From NCBI GenBank assembly GCA_014706385.1, contig JACGZH010000006.1:1302001-1366000 (forward strand): a stretch of 64,000 nt of DNA, read 5' to 3'. The stretch is from Phaffia rhodozyma (lineage: Eukaryota > Basidiomycota > Tremellomycetes > Cystofilobasidiales > Mrakiaceae). Position 1 is the stretch's first letter, and each line of letters opens with the position of its first letter. Under the pieces are notes generated by a model. That model saw only the letters and a program-made list of their open reading frames with translations, had not been told where the DNA came from and did no database searches. A program made the position numbers and the translations under genes. Positions 44,341 through 56,609 of the stretch are shown here, piece by piece.

Positions 44341-45745
44341 ATGCTTAATCCTTTCCTTGAGATCCCCAGAAATTCTGTCGTCGCAGGTCAGTGTCTCCCT
44401 TTTTCTCTGTTAGCTTCTTACAGGCCGCGAATTAGATCGAATAGGTTAGGATACAGTCCAGGAGGCTGAGATAAAGTTGAGGATCTTCTGTTGAGTTCCT
44501 ATCAGTCGGCTTCCCTCTTGTCTTCGGCTCGTTATCCGGATGGTAAGGTTTCTTACCCTTTCATTCTCTGATAAGCATGAGACTCAAGCTGATCAGTCAT
44601 CCGAGGTTTACCCTTTGACCAACGTTCTTGTAGGGCAACAGCGTCTGTCGTTAGAGGGCCTTGGTACAAGGTAGATCGGACGATTCTTCGCTCAGAGCAG
44701 TCGCTCGTTTGGTTGCGTTGGAACAGATCACGGAAGACTCAACCGTTTGATGTGTGAACTTTCCTCAGAATCTGAACCCACCACCGGCTAGACCTCCGAA
44801 CAGAGCGTTCGGAATCGTTTGGCCTATTCTCTACGCATCAGTGAGCGTTTTCCAGCTCGACGTTCGGCGTGGCTCACCGTCCGAACTTTGAAGTTTTGGG
44901 CTGATCTTTATCATTTCGATGGGCGATGGTAGATGGGTTACGCTAGTCATTTGATCGTCAAGACGTTTGATAATTCGTTTGACCCTTCCACCAGGTACGT
45001 TCGATCGTTATCTCTGACATCTTGTTGTACAGAAGGGCGTAGAGATCTAAACGGTATACTTCTGGCGCGGTCTCCCTCTAGACAACTCGCCCAGCTGGCT
45101 CTGACGCTTTACTGGGCTCAGCTGGCGGGAAACTATCTGTGGACTCCTCTTTTCTTCCAGCTGAAGCAGGCAAGTCTCTTTCGAATCTGATCGCTCCTTC
45201 TATCCCTTTTCGGTAGTCGAATTATCTCTGACTCGCTTTGGATGAACGAAATGGGGTCGTGCAGACCGGACTTGCTCTGTTAGATATCGTAGCACTCACC
45301 GGCACAGTATACGCCCTCACCGTAAGTTCAAGCCTAACAACGTCTGCCAAAGCTTGACGGTCTGATCGGTTGGTACCCTGGTTCTTGAAAAAACCAGAAC
45401 GTCTCGAGTAAACTTTCCAGTCCTGCTCCTGCGGGAATCACGCCTGCGTTGCTCTTTGCGCCTTATTGTGCGTTTTTTTTACCCTACTTTGTCGGCGCTT
45501 TAAAACACTGAGTCGGATTGCATCATGTACTGATAAACCTTGTGCGAACTCTTTCCATCAGGTGCTTGGCTGACGTATGCAACTTATCTCAATGCCGGCT
45601 GTGAGTTTCACATCATCTCAGATCCAAAGTTCCATTCTACTTGCATCTCACTCTTCTTCCTTTTGTTGTCAAAAAAACAAAAACAAAAAAAACAATAGAC
45701 TGGTATCTAAACTACTCGCCTTGGGCCCGACCTAAGCAAGATTAA
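44341..45745 (+). CDS. TspO/MBR (translocator protein) family
   Basis: Ten small exons: 44341-44386, 44506-44542, 44634-44670, 44769-44840, 44933-44994, 45082-45169, 45265-45321, 45398-45467, 45562-45600 and 45699-45745; 184 residues, all phases consistent. Family hallmarks in order: Val-Gly-Phe-Pro-Leu-Val-Phe-Gly-Ser, Trp-Tyr-Lys-Asn-Leu-Asn-Pro-Pro, Pro-Pro-Asn-Arg-Ala-Phe-Gly-Ile-Val-Trp-Pro-Ile-Leu-Tyr, Met-Gly-Tyr-Ala-Ser, Gly-Asn-Tyr-Leu-Trp-Thr-Pro-Leu-Phe-Phe, and a Tyr-Ala-Thr-Tyr-Leu-Asn end. Five membrane helices are expected. TspO proteins bind porphyrins and sterols in mitochondrial or ER membranes; the fungal role is poorly known. Intron 6 is GC-AG (donor GCAAGT). Confidence 0.94.
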
Positions 45746-46264
45746 GCAGAGCTGTGTTTTCTCCTTGATGGCTAAATATGATTCGGATGATTCTAAACGT
45801 TCTTATGATCTTCGCCTTTTTGGTAGACACACATGTTATCTCTGTCCCTCTTGAATTTATTATTGTCAATGAAAGTGTAATCCAGAGAAGCGCGATGAAC
45901 TACAAAGCACATGCACAGCTCCTCTCGTAGAACGAAAGCAGAGAGAAACGAAAAGAAAAGACAAGAGAGGAAAGAAAGTGAGAAAGAAAGTGAGAAAGAA
46001 AGTGTGAATTTGGATGGTGGCCGGTTAAAGCTCGGGAAGGTAAACAAAGTTCCTCCTCCTCCCCTCAAAGAGACAGTGAGTCTTTCCACCCACCCGTTCA
46101 TCCTTCTCTCATCCTCGGCTCCATCTATTTGTTCCGAACGGACACGTCTTGATATCTATAGCTTCCTTCATCCTGCTGGTCTGACCCTTTGATCTGGAAT
46201 CACGGTAGACCATTCGACGAGATAAGGAAACGAAAGAACGAACGAACGAACGACAGACAAAGAG
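45746..46264. other. Intergenic TspO / SOG2
   Basis: About 520 bp. It contains three tandem 12-bp units (45971-46006) of the form AAAGAAAGTGAG and an ACGA run (about 46233-46251) just before SOG2. No gene seen. Confidence 0.5.
45971..46006. repeat. Three tandem 12-bp units
   Basis: AAAGAAAGTGAG occurs twice, followed by a third copy ending TGTG. It lies in the SOG2 upstream region. Confidence 0.8.
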
Positions 46265-49200
46265 ATGAACCCGCCCCCTCCGAGCGGCGGATCATCCACA
46301 TCATTCCCAGTAGCCTCGACCTCATCGATCTCGCCTGTCTCGTCGCCGTCAATCTCTGGCCTCTCAAACCAAGTCATCCAGACAGCCGTTCAAGCATCGA
46401 AAGATCATGGTGAAACTTTAGATCTTGGTAGACTGAATCTAGATGAAGTCAGTGATGAGGGAGTCGAATTGTTGGCTGGTTTAGGGACCGGTAGACCTTT
46501 GAGGAGGTACGTCGGGTTTTTTTCCCTTCTTCTTTCTGTATGTGTTGTTGTTGTTGCTGGGATTCCCTCCGATCTTCTCTCTTGGTCAGCTTGGCTTCTA
46601 GTCTTTGTTTGAGTGTGCGTCGGACGGAGTTCGGGCAGGTTTGCTTCAGTACGAGAGAGAATAGGAGGAGCAGACCAGATAGAGAGGAACCGTTGCTCTG
46701 CCATCCATTCTCACTTTTAGGACACACCGTCGACTTGGATATCACTCGTTGACTCTGTCTGTCTTCACTGTTCTTTTTGACGACCAAACGACTGACTATT
46801 TGATATGAATTTTATAGGCTTGCCCTATCACACAATTCGTTGACATCCCTACCGAGCTCCTTCATCATCCTCACCCGACTGCGATATTTGAATCTGAAAG
46901 GAAACGACCTTCGAGAAATCCCAGCAGTCGTACGTCTTTCTTGTGTATTACTCTGATCTTGTCTGTGTTCGTCGTAGCGCTGAACTCTCTCGTTCTTCCT
47001 ATGTGACACATAGCTTGGATCCCTTCAATCATTAGAGATTCTGGATCTATCGAGGAATAAAATCCGGAAGTTCCCGGACACTCCTCCTGGCCGGCTGTCT
47101 TCTCTGAGGGTGAGTTCGAACGCGTCTTTGATGCCGGTTAGGAATCGCTTGCTTGAGAGTTCTAACCATTCATCTGTCCGGGGCATATTACTTCAAGGTG
47201 TTGTCTTTGTCTCAAAACAAGATTCGCGCTCTTCCAAAATACATATCGACCTTCACCGAGCTCAAGGTTTTCAAAATCGACCATAATCCCATCGAGTGGC
47301 CCCCTCCGGAGATTCTTGAACGAAAGACGATCACTGAGGAAGGAAGAGGGGACGCAAACGAGAAAGCTTGGGTCGAGAACATACGGAATTTTTTGAGAAA
47401 TTCAGACGACGACCCAGCGGCAATGGAAGAGAGAGGTGCAGATAGATTCCCTGGGATGGGGGAACCAAGTCAGATGAGACCAGGATTCTTATCGACTACC
47501 TCTCAGAATTTTTCTGAAGCCTCTCACGCGCACGACCAGACACACCATTTTCAATCTAGACCAAGTTTGATGGGTTCTTTGAATTCACACAACTCGATTT
47601 CATCAAATTCATCTACAGGAACAATCCTCCCTACTTGGCCGACATATCAGAGTTCTGGCTCACCAAACGCTGGCTGGGCTTCGAGCTCGACCTCACCAAT
47701 CGAAAACACGATGCTATCAAGGGACGGCGGAGTCGGTACGATTGGTAGTAGCAGTAGTAGTGGTGGTAATAACAATGGTGACAATGTCGGCGGTTACCAT
47801 CGAAGGCAGGCGTCGAAGGGCAGTGGGGATTTCTCGTCCGTATCATCGTCCCCTGTGTTCGCTCCGTCTGGCTTGTCGTCGTCATCTTCTACCCATTGGG
47901 TTCCACCTAGTTCTTCTGGTTTCAACCATTCTCAGCATGTCTCTCCCTCGGCGCTTCTACCTCCAACATATCCTCAGCGGAGAAACACTCATTCACCTTC
48001 ACTTTCTACGTCCAGTCGGACGAGCGACTCAACTAATCGGACAGGACATTCTAGGCAAACGAGTACAGCCACTTCGATATCAATCACTCATCCTACAAAA
48101 CAACCTTTAAACTCTTCCTCCTTTTCCCGACCTACCCACTCTAGGAATTGTTCTAATGCCTCGGCCTCGTCGTCTATGAGAGGAGTCACTCCACCGCCTG
48201 GCACGTCTTTACCAATCCCACCGTCGTTCATGGCGGCTTCGCTCTCTTCGTCTTCTTCTTCATCGGTTCCTGTGATGCCGATGTCGTCTCCATCCGAAGG
48301 AACCAACACGTCCCCCTCATCTCCGTCTTACAATCCGCCGTCTTTTTCTTCTACACCACCTGCATCTGGATCCTCAATGGCGCCCTCACCATCATCGACT
48401 TCTCTAGGGTCTTCCTCAATGGCTACCCCTCGACCGAGTCGTACAGCATATTCTAATCAGCGAACCCATCTAAGGAACGGATCGTTCAGTACTCAATCTC
48501 AAAGGCTCAGCCAGCTATTGGGTCCAAAGAAGAGTTTACCTGACTTGCGACTCAACCACGCGTTAATCATCAGCGAGAGGCAGGCTTGTGTCGGAGACGG
48601 AACCGATTCAGTCAAGTCGATCGGAGGTGGAAAGACTGGTTCAGAGATGGAGACCGGAGCATTTGGCGCGATGGCTACAGCGAGAAATGGTCTTCAGAGG
48701 AAGCTTTCGGATGGAACGCTGAGAAAGTTGCCTGAGCATCTGAATCTGAGCTCAGCGTCCGCAGGGATCAGAGCGGGAAAAGGCTTGGGTTCACCAGTAA
48801 CAACGACGTCTTCATCAATGAATCATCCTTACTCTGGTCTACGAAGGTCAGAGGATGACTCACCTTCGGCCGTGATCGAAAATTCTAGAGCGTCCTATTT
48901 CCGAAGATTATCAACCTTACCGGCCTCGACGCTTCCCAAGACGATTCCTGTTTCACTTCTGGTTCTAGTGGATTCTGCTCGGGGTATTCTCTTTGCGCTC
49001 ACTCAAATCCAGTCTTCGCTCCGTCAACACGCTCTTGCTGCCATCGACGATCGATTTTCCAATGTGTTGGCTAGGGTACTTGTTCCTGCTGCAGAAGGGA
49101 TCAACAATATCATCAACGCGTTGGACAGATTTGATTCGATGTCCAGACGGTCCCCTATTCCTCCGGCGAGGGTCATTCGGGGGGTTATTGAAGCCTGCTG

Positions 49201-51459
49201 GCGATCGGTTAGCTCGTTTGGAAAGGTGATAGCCGTGTTGGAGATCCAACTTCAAGTGGCAAGCTCAAAAACGGTGTCGCACAACGGAAGCCATCATCCA
49301 GGAGGTACTTTTGAGGATCTTAGGTTCACGAGGACGTTGCTGTTGATGCTCTACGGATCACTAGCAGAGATTTCGGCCGCATGGAAGGCTATCTTGCCAA
49401 TATTGGAGGAGGTTAAGCCATATCTTCAAGAGACGGTAGGCTCAGTAGCGGGTACAGTGAAAAGCGAGATAGGAGCATCAGCGGCTATCTCTGGAGGTTC
49501 TTTCAACGGGCCAGTCGGTGGCACCGGATCAGGTTCAGGAGGAGGAACAGCTGGAGCAGGAGCCACTCATTTCCGGAAACATAAACCCTCTGTCTCTCAA
49601 TCAACGACTAGGACGCCTATCTCTCCGATTCCTGAACGAGCCGAATCTCATTCGCCTTCTTCGAGTCGGTTCGAATCACCTGTACTATCTAGATCGGCAT
49701 CTGCTCAACAGTCGTTCAGCTCCTTGACGCTATCGCCAGTATCGATTTCATCGCCTTTGGCATCAACCACAGTGGTTATCGGTCCAGTTCCGTCCGGTCA
49801 GGTTCCTCTTCGAGGCGGAAAACCTCGGAGACAGATCGCGGGTCCCATCGCTCTCAAAGATGGCGAGGAAGAATCTAAGCTGTTATCCGTTACGACATCT
49901 CCCGTCTCCTTGAACCATACTCTGCCGGATATGAATGGACGATCTTCCAAGTCAGCCTTGACTCTCGACTCACCTCATTATCCACTTCGATCAGCACTGA
50001 GAAGCTCGTTCTCCAATACCAACCCTTCTACGGCTGCTTCATCCCCAACAATCTCTCAGGCTACTTTGCAAAACACGCTTGGAGACGCATCCCCACAAAC
50101 GCAGGTAGTTGACGTCTTCTACAACGAGGCCAGCTCTTCACTCATTGACCAGTCTTCATCGACCCTGGGAACGTCCTTAGACTCGGCATCTACCCCGCAA
50201 GCCGGCGCTAAATCTTTACCTGATGGTTCAGCAGCTTTGTTTTTAGCAGAGATTCCTAAACCTACGTTTGCTGGTCAAACTGGGGGGGATATCGGCCATA
50301 GGAATGGACACGCTGTATTTAGGTCTCATTCAACTCAGTCTTCTGTCAGCTCGATAGGTAGCCTTGGTTCGCTTTCTCCACCATTGGTACCACCGTCGAT
50401 GATGATGATGGCTATGCCTTCCTCGTCTTCGTCTTCGTTTTCATCGAGTTCGGCATATGGAAGGGATAACAGACCGTTGCCCTACATGGGTGGACTCGCG
50501 AACAAAGTGGGCGACGTGGTCGACGAGGGGTTGCTGGTGATGATGGAACAGGCGGTCGAGTTGGCCTCTAACGTGTGGGGATTACTAGAGGAGGATTTAG
50601 ACTGGGCTGTGGTTCGTGGTCTTTTTTTATTCTCTCTTGCGTGCTGTATCTTTGGCTTGAAATCGTCTCGAGAGGCGTGTATCAGGAGGAAGTATTGATT
50701 TTGTTTCCTTTACTCGGTATAGCGCTCCGCCTCGGCTACTATGAATCGTCAAAGCACACTGATCACAAGGCCTCCGTCGAAGCGTGTGTTTGAACTCTTG
50801 GACCTCATCCCCGTTGCAAGATCTCACACCCGTCAACTTCACCAAACGATCGTCGCTCCGTCAGAACAAGACACCCTATACGAGGATGCCTCGCAGTTCT
50901 TCCATACGGTCAACCGAGTGGCTAAAGTGACGAAGCTCACGTTTGAGGAGGAGCAGCGGAATTTCAAGAAGGGCATCAAGCTTGGACTCGGAAAGCTAAC
51001 GAGGCTGTCTATGGAAAGGTCAGTTGCTCCAGCATCCTTTGGTTATATCTTTTCCTCGTGCTAGGATTGAACTAACCGATATTCACCTAAATTCTGTTTC
51101 TCGACCCTTGCCATTGTGATTACAGTGTCACCCTTTTACATGTCCTCTACACCAAACGACCTTCCACAGCTATGTCTCGATTTGACGATCACTCTAGCCA
51201 TCTCCTTTCTACACCACCTGTTGGACCGGGCATGCGCCCTTTGGCTCTCGGTAGAGCCAGGAGTGCAACCACAGGCGCTTCCTTGTATACCGGATTGGCT
51301 CAAAGGGGACCTGGGGTACCTTACCAACATGGGCCATCAAAGGGACAACAGCAACAGCAGCAGGTGATGATGATGGCCGGAAGGACGAGCCGTCCATTTA
51401 ATATCCATCGATCGTCCGGAAGTTTCGGCAGTTTGGTGCAGAGTGCGGCGACTTCCTAA
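46265..51459 (+). CDS. SOG2: Leucine-rich-repeat RAM pathway protein Sog2
   Basis: Six exons: 46265-46506, 46818-46929, 47014-47109, 47198-50611, 50723-51018 and 51126-51459; 1497 residues. Residues about 50-190 form leucine-rich repeats, spread over the first four exons (Leu-Ala-Leu-Ser-His-Asn, Leu-Asn-Leu-Lys-Gly-Asn, Leu-Asp-Leu-Ser-Arg-Asn, Leu-Ser-Leu-Ser-Gln-Asn). A long Ser/Pro-rich disordered linker follows. Two helical SOG2-domain segments lie around residues 640-840 and in the last two exons. Family knowledge: Sog2 acts with the Cbk1/Orb6-type NDR kinase network in polarity and cell separation. Gln and Met runs near the C-terminus come from CAG and ATG repeats. Confidence 0.9.
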
Positions 51460-51984
51460 TCGATGTTATATTAACGTCTCGATGACTCTTCTCTTGGACT
51501 TTCATTCATTCATTTTATTTTATTTCATATCATCTTCCTAAATCCTCAGTCATGATTTTTCCTCCTTTTCTTCCCTTTCTTTTCTCTATCGATCATCCCA
51601 CTCTTCATATCTCTTCATCTTTCCGAAAGTGCATTCTGCCCCTCCTCTCTTCGAATTTACTCTTCTCCCATTTTTCGTTCGCGTACGCTTCCGAACTTTA
51701 ACATCCTTCCCTCTACCTTCTAGACTTAGACTTACAATGATCCTATCTTGATGACCTGGAATGAAAGAATGATCTACCTCAATGGAACATGACCGTTTAC
51801 AATCTGCCTCGTTTTATCAGCGATTTGGCTTGTTCACTTTTGTCTTTTATCTTTTGTCGGGACACACACACACATATGTTGATGTACGTTAAGAAAATCA
51901 TGTAAATTGACCCCAATCTTCACAGACGTTTTCAGTTATATACTTTTTTCCCATTCTCGATCTCGTTCTTCAGGTTCAAACTAG
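51460..51984. other. Convergent 3' region, SOG2 / RBM5-like
   Basis: Pyrimidine-rich 3' UTR sequence with TTTTATTTTATTTC-type AT stretches near 51511-51525 and a CACACACA run near 51864-51873. No gene seen. Confidence 0.55.
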
Positions 51985-54900
51985 TTAATTGTACCGATTC
52001 CGAGCCTGTTCACGACCAACCGACCAAGAGATTTGAAAAGAGAACGACCGTTTCGAGAAACGACTTTGTTAGCACATCCGATGATAGAATGATTGACGAT
52101 CGCGACTTTACACGCGTGAGGCTCGTTGCAGAACGATGGGTGGATGGATGGATGATAATTTCGGGGTATGAGATACGAACGCTATCCCGAACTTGCGCAC
52201 TGTACGTGTCCTCCCCTGTTGATGCGGTCTTTGATGAATCCTTGGGTTTGACGGATCCTAAGCCCGCTGAATGGGCAAACTGAAGAGCCTGGACGGGGTC
52301 TACTCTTCCCTCGCCAGAAATACCCAAGCCTTTTTTCGTGGTAAAGAGTGGGAAAATCGAATGGAAGGGTCGATGCCCGGTAATAACGGATACAAATATG
52401 ATATGGTTGAAAGCAGAATTAGTACACAAGCTCATCCCGTCAGAAGTATTTTTAAAAAAAATAAAAAACGGAAGACGAGAGTGAGTTTGAAAGAGAAAAG
52501 TGACCTTGACCGTCCTTCCAGCCCATCTCTAAGAGCGATGTACGAAGCGTAAGGAACGTGAGTCAGGACAATGAATTCGTCAGTTTGTTAGAACCAAGAG
52601 TCAAGAATAAGAGTGAAGCCAATAAGAAAATCAAAGGAGAAGTCTATCGGTCGTCCTGTGAATGATATTACTGACTAGCGAGCATCTTGTTTCCGACGTT
52701 ATTCTGATCTTGACCTAAAGGGACCGGCGGTGGTGGCGGAGCCGGTTGGGCTATCGGTGTTGGACCTTCTACGAACTTCCGTTTGAAGACCGTGTTGGCC
52801 GACTTGGAAACCGGTACAGGTGCTTCCGGTTGATTGAATAATGTTCGACGTTGGGAGGCCCGGTCGACGTACTCTGATGTAGGCGGGTTTGCTAGACCGG
52901 CCGCTTCTCGGGCGGCTTTCACTCGATTTCGAGCGACCTCTCGGAGGGTGGCATCTTGGAGGTTTTTCTATGGTAACCAAGAAAACAGATCGAGGGTCGG
53001 AAAATTGATGTTGTCAGTTCGGAGATCCTTCTCGGGAAACACCAAGAGTAAAACCCCTCAAGAAAGGTCTCAAGAGAAGCTCGAGGAGGTCAGCGATACG
53101 AGAGGGAAATTCAAGAAACCTTGTGGAGATCAGACGCTTGGTTGTGTTTGGAAAGCAGTTCGAGCGATTTCAGCTGTCGCTGACAGAGCAAGCAGGCTAA
53201 CTTGATCTTATCCGAGAACTCAAACTCGCCATCGGGTTCTTCGTGGTTGATGATCTGCGCATAGGGTTCCCGGAAATAAGAAGAGACAGATAAGAGTCAA
53301 GCGAGCCTGATGAGCATGATTCTGATGACAACTTCTCCAATTGCAGAGGGTCGGCAAGTTCTTTGTAGGAAGAAATGAGTCAGGTACATTTGACTGAGGA
53401 ACGCCTACGGGAGTTAGATTTTCTGAAGATATTGAGCTTGGTGCGCTCAGTGAAGGGGCCGGTTCCGACGCTAATTCGGATTGTTTGGTATTCCACTTAT
53501 TGATACTGTTTGCAATCTGCACAAAGACGACAGCGATGTATCATAGAAGAATCAGTTTATCAGATAATAAGTCTGGAGAATCAACAAGATAGGCAAAAAG
53601 ACAAACCTTCCGACTACTCGCCATAGGAGGAACTTTGTACAGTCCTTTCGCTGTGATTTAAGGCACGGTTTTGGTATCAGTGAAATCTTGATAGGAAAAA
53701 CTGAGCGCCTCTCTATCAATCAACCAAAATGAGCCAGTCGTACCCTTGGCAGCGGCTGCCTCCCGCTCTTCTCTTACGCTCTCTTCTTCCTCTTCCTCAT
53801 CGGCTTCGGCAGATTGAAAGACAGATTTCATTACTATGGAAACGACAGAAAAGGTTCATCAGAAACGACAACAGCATAAGCCTCTCAGCTTATCTTCCCA
53901 TCCCTGGATACAAACCGATCAAGATAGGAGACCGACCTTTTTCAGCTCCCGCTTTGGGTAATCTGATCCCTCCAATTGCAATCGGCACCATGATCTCCTC
54001 TTTCTTATGCGCAGAGCTAGATATTGGTTTTGACTCTGCAGAGTTTGATGCCGACACCAATGCGGAGGTAGGCTGAGCATTTACTCGTGCGCCTTCTTTA
54101 CTGGTCAGGAAAGCGAAATTAGGATCGGCCTTTAGACCAGAAAGGAAGCTCGCTAGTTCGGCGTCGGCTGGTGTTAAAGAATAGGAGGCGTAAGAAGAAA
54201 AGAAGAGATCAATATGAGAAGTCGAGAAAGGAAGATATATTGTTGGGCTCATCAGTCCTCAAAGATACACTCACCAGCAGCTGCCTCTTTCCCTCCTTCC
54301 GCCCAAACTTCAACGAGCTCTGCGCCATCGTCCCAATAAGCGACAGTCTCTGATGTCCCTCCTAGACCGAACTGCCCTCCTCCATCGATCACTTTGCCCT
54401 GACCGCTTATTCCGACTGACGATAATTTCTTCGGTCCGAACGCCGCTGGGTTCGCATAAGAAATTGACACCGGCTTCGGACTTGGGTCCAATCTAAACCC
54501 AGTTGGGTGAATCGTCGGAGACAGTACTCTGTTTAGAAGACCGATTGCATGCTCGGCCGTGCGCATTTCCAAGAAACAAAAGCCCCAGCTTCCACCTGTC
54601 TCTTTATCCCTGATACCTATCAGACGGGTAATGAAAGTCGATCCGACTTCAGTGGAGGGCCGTGTGCTGTCGGTGTTGTATTCATCTTGGCCGGAAGTCT
54701 GGGTCTGGCTCTTTGAAAACTCAAAGACCTCCTGAACAACCCGATCGAGAACTTCCTTCCATCGAGCCAAGACATCAACACCACGAATCAATAACACTCT
54801 GTTTTCACCTCCTTCATTCCCTCCAATGTCCCGCATCCCATCGTTTCCTCCTCCTGCTCCTCTCCTTACGCGACCGTCAGACATAGAACTAGAGCCTGAT

Positions 54901-56415
54901 GACAAAGTGGCTCCCCAAGAATTCTTGGAATGAGGCTGATGACCTGGCTGATTTGGCGAAGCGGAGAAGTCGATTTTAACCCGACGAGGATGGGGCGCAT
55001 CAGAAGGGAAGGGAATGGATATAGAGGGGAAGTGAGAGTGTAAGAAAGTAGATGCAGCGGTGGTGTGGGCGAACAGAGCAAACCCAAATCCTCGAGATGC
55101 GCCTTCAACGTGTACGATAAATTAAGCATTCGAACGGCTTTAGAAGTGAAGCCTATCACAACAGAGAATAAGAAACGTTGTTTATTCGCTCACCTGTGAT
55201 CTTGTCCCGAATGATCGTGGTACTCTCCACTTGAGCGCCTTGTTCCTTCAAGAAGTCGAACAACTATTTGATAACATGTCGTAACAGGTCTACGTTAGCC
55301 GATGACACCACGAGCTTATGATCATCCAGCCAACTCACATCTGTTTCCTTCATTTCTGGATCCAATCCTAGGAAGATGATGTGCCTCGAAACTTCAGACG
55401 GCCCTTCTTTCTCCTTTCTCTTTGGCTTTCCTCCGGTACCTGCTCCGCCATACTCATCATCATAGCCTCCATAGACTTCATCGAAAGGTTGCTGCTGACG
55501 ATGATCATACGGAGCCCGTTGGTCATTAGCCGAGTGTTGGCTGTACGCTGTATACGCTCGAGATGGTGACGGATCGCGGTAAGGCTGAGATTGAGACCAT
55601 GGCTCAGCCTGAGAAGGCGGGTATCGAGGTCGGTTTAAGTGATTAGAGGGCGGAAAGGAAGGAACATTAGCATTGGACTGGTAGGCCTGGCCTCGCTCTC
55701 CTGGATGGTGGATCTGTTCGTGAGGATGAATCGCAAGCGCGACCCCCAAGAATGGAAGAAGAGTAAGCTTCCCATGAAATGCACACAATCAAGTGAAGCC
55801 TAGGAAGCCAGAAGGGGAGATGTCTGAACGAAAACGAACCTGGCTGAAGTCGCTTCGCCCTTGAGAGTGAAATCCTCCTCGTCCCCCTCCTCCGCCAAAG
55901 CCAGCTCTGTCTCGCCCCCTGTCTTCATACCCATTTCGTTCGGCTTCATAGCCTCCCTCCCAGTCTTCTCTCCCTCTGTTGGATCTGGTTGGAGACCTCC
56001 TTTCCGAAGGCGGCACATAGTCTCCATAGTCAGGCTCTCCTCGGTCCTCTTTGTTCATACCAGGGTGTCCAGCCCGTTGGTAACTCGATCCGGCTCGGCT
56101 ATGAAAACTGGCTTGACTAGACGGGTATGTGTGTTCGTTCGGCGGATAGGACGGATTGCCATACTTTGCTTCTGAGTGAATATCTCCTCGGTGAGGATAA
56201 TCATGCTGCCCATGATGTGGAGGCGGTGGTATGTGCTGTTGTTGGTGGTAAGGCTGATGATGACGATGCTGCTGTTGCGGCTGCTGGTGGTCGGCCCAAC
56301 GGTCAGGACCTCGATTGTACGACCTGGCCTGAGCCTGTGGGGGTCCATTGTGAGAGAACCTATGTGGGGATCTCGACCGAGATCTCCGAAAGTGATCTGG
56401 CTGTCTGTTATCCAT
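51985..56415 (-). CDS. RBM5/RBM10-like splicing regulator (two RRMs, zinc finger, G-patch)
   Basis: Exons resolved include 56415-55840, 55713-55339, 55263-55194, 55102-54275, one starting at 54167, a zinc-finger exon near 53250-53110, 52967-52676, 52528-52511 (18 nt), one near 52350-52200 and a final exon ending at 51985. Domains: an Arg/Ser/Gln/His-rich start; RRM1 (Arg-His-Ile-Ile-Phe-Leu-Gly-Leu, then Ser-Arg-Gly-Phe-Gly-Phe-Ala); RRM2 (Arg-Val-Leu-Leu-Ile-Arg-Gly, then Trp-Gly-Phe-Cys-Phe-Leu); a Leu-Ala-Cys-Leu-Leu-Cys ... His ... His zinc finger; a G-patch (Lys-Met-Leu-Ala-Lys-Met-Gly-Trp-Lys-Asp-Gly-Leu-Gly); and an RBM5-like end, Val-Arg-Asp-Ser-Ala-Arg-Asn-Arg-Tyr. In animals these proteins regulate exon choice at the A complex. 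The start at 56415 is the first usable ATG; an upstream exon is possible. Confidence 0.87.
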
Positions 56416-56609
56416 GCTCCAGACACTTGATCTCGACGGATGGGGTGCTGATGATGGTGGTCGATGGGTATATGCTATCGGAGATCTGTGAGGCAAGCAT
56501 TAGAAAACGTTGTAGTACTTTTCATGATGATCATTAGGAAGGTTCGTAGTCTTTTCTAAATGCCGTCCTTCACCTTCTCGCCCCTCCATCCATCCGTCGG
56601 TGGCCAGAG
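56416..56609. promoter_or_regulatory. Short divergent promoter, RBM5-like / dynactin p62
   Basis: Only about 195 bp separates the start codons. It is followed by AGCAGC repeats inside the dynactin N-terminus. No motif recognised. Confidence 0.45.
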
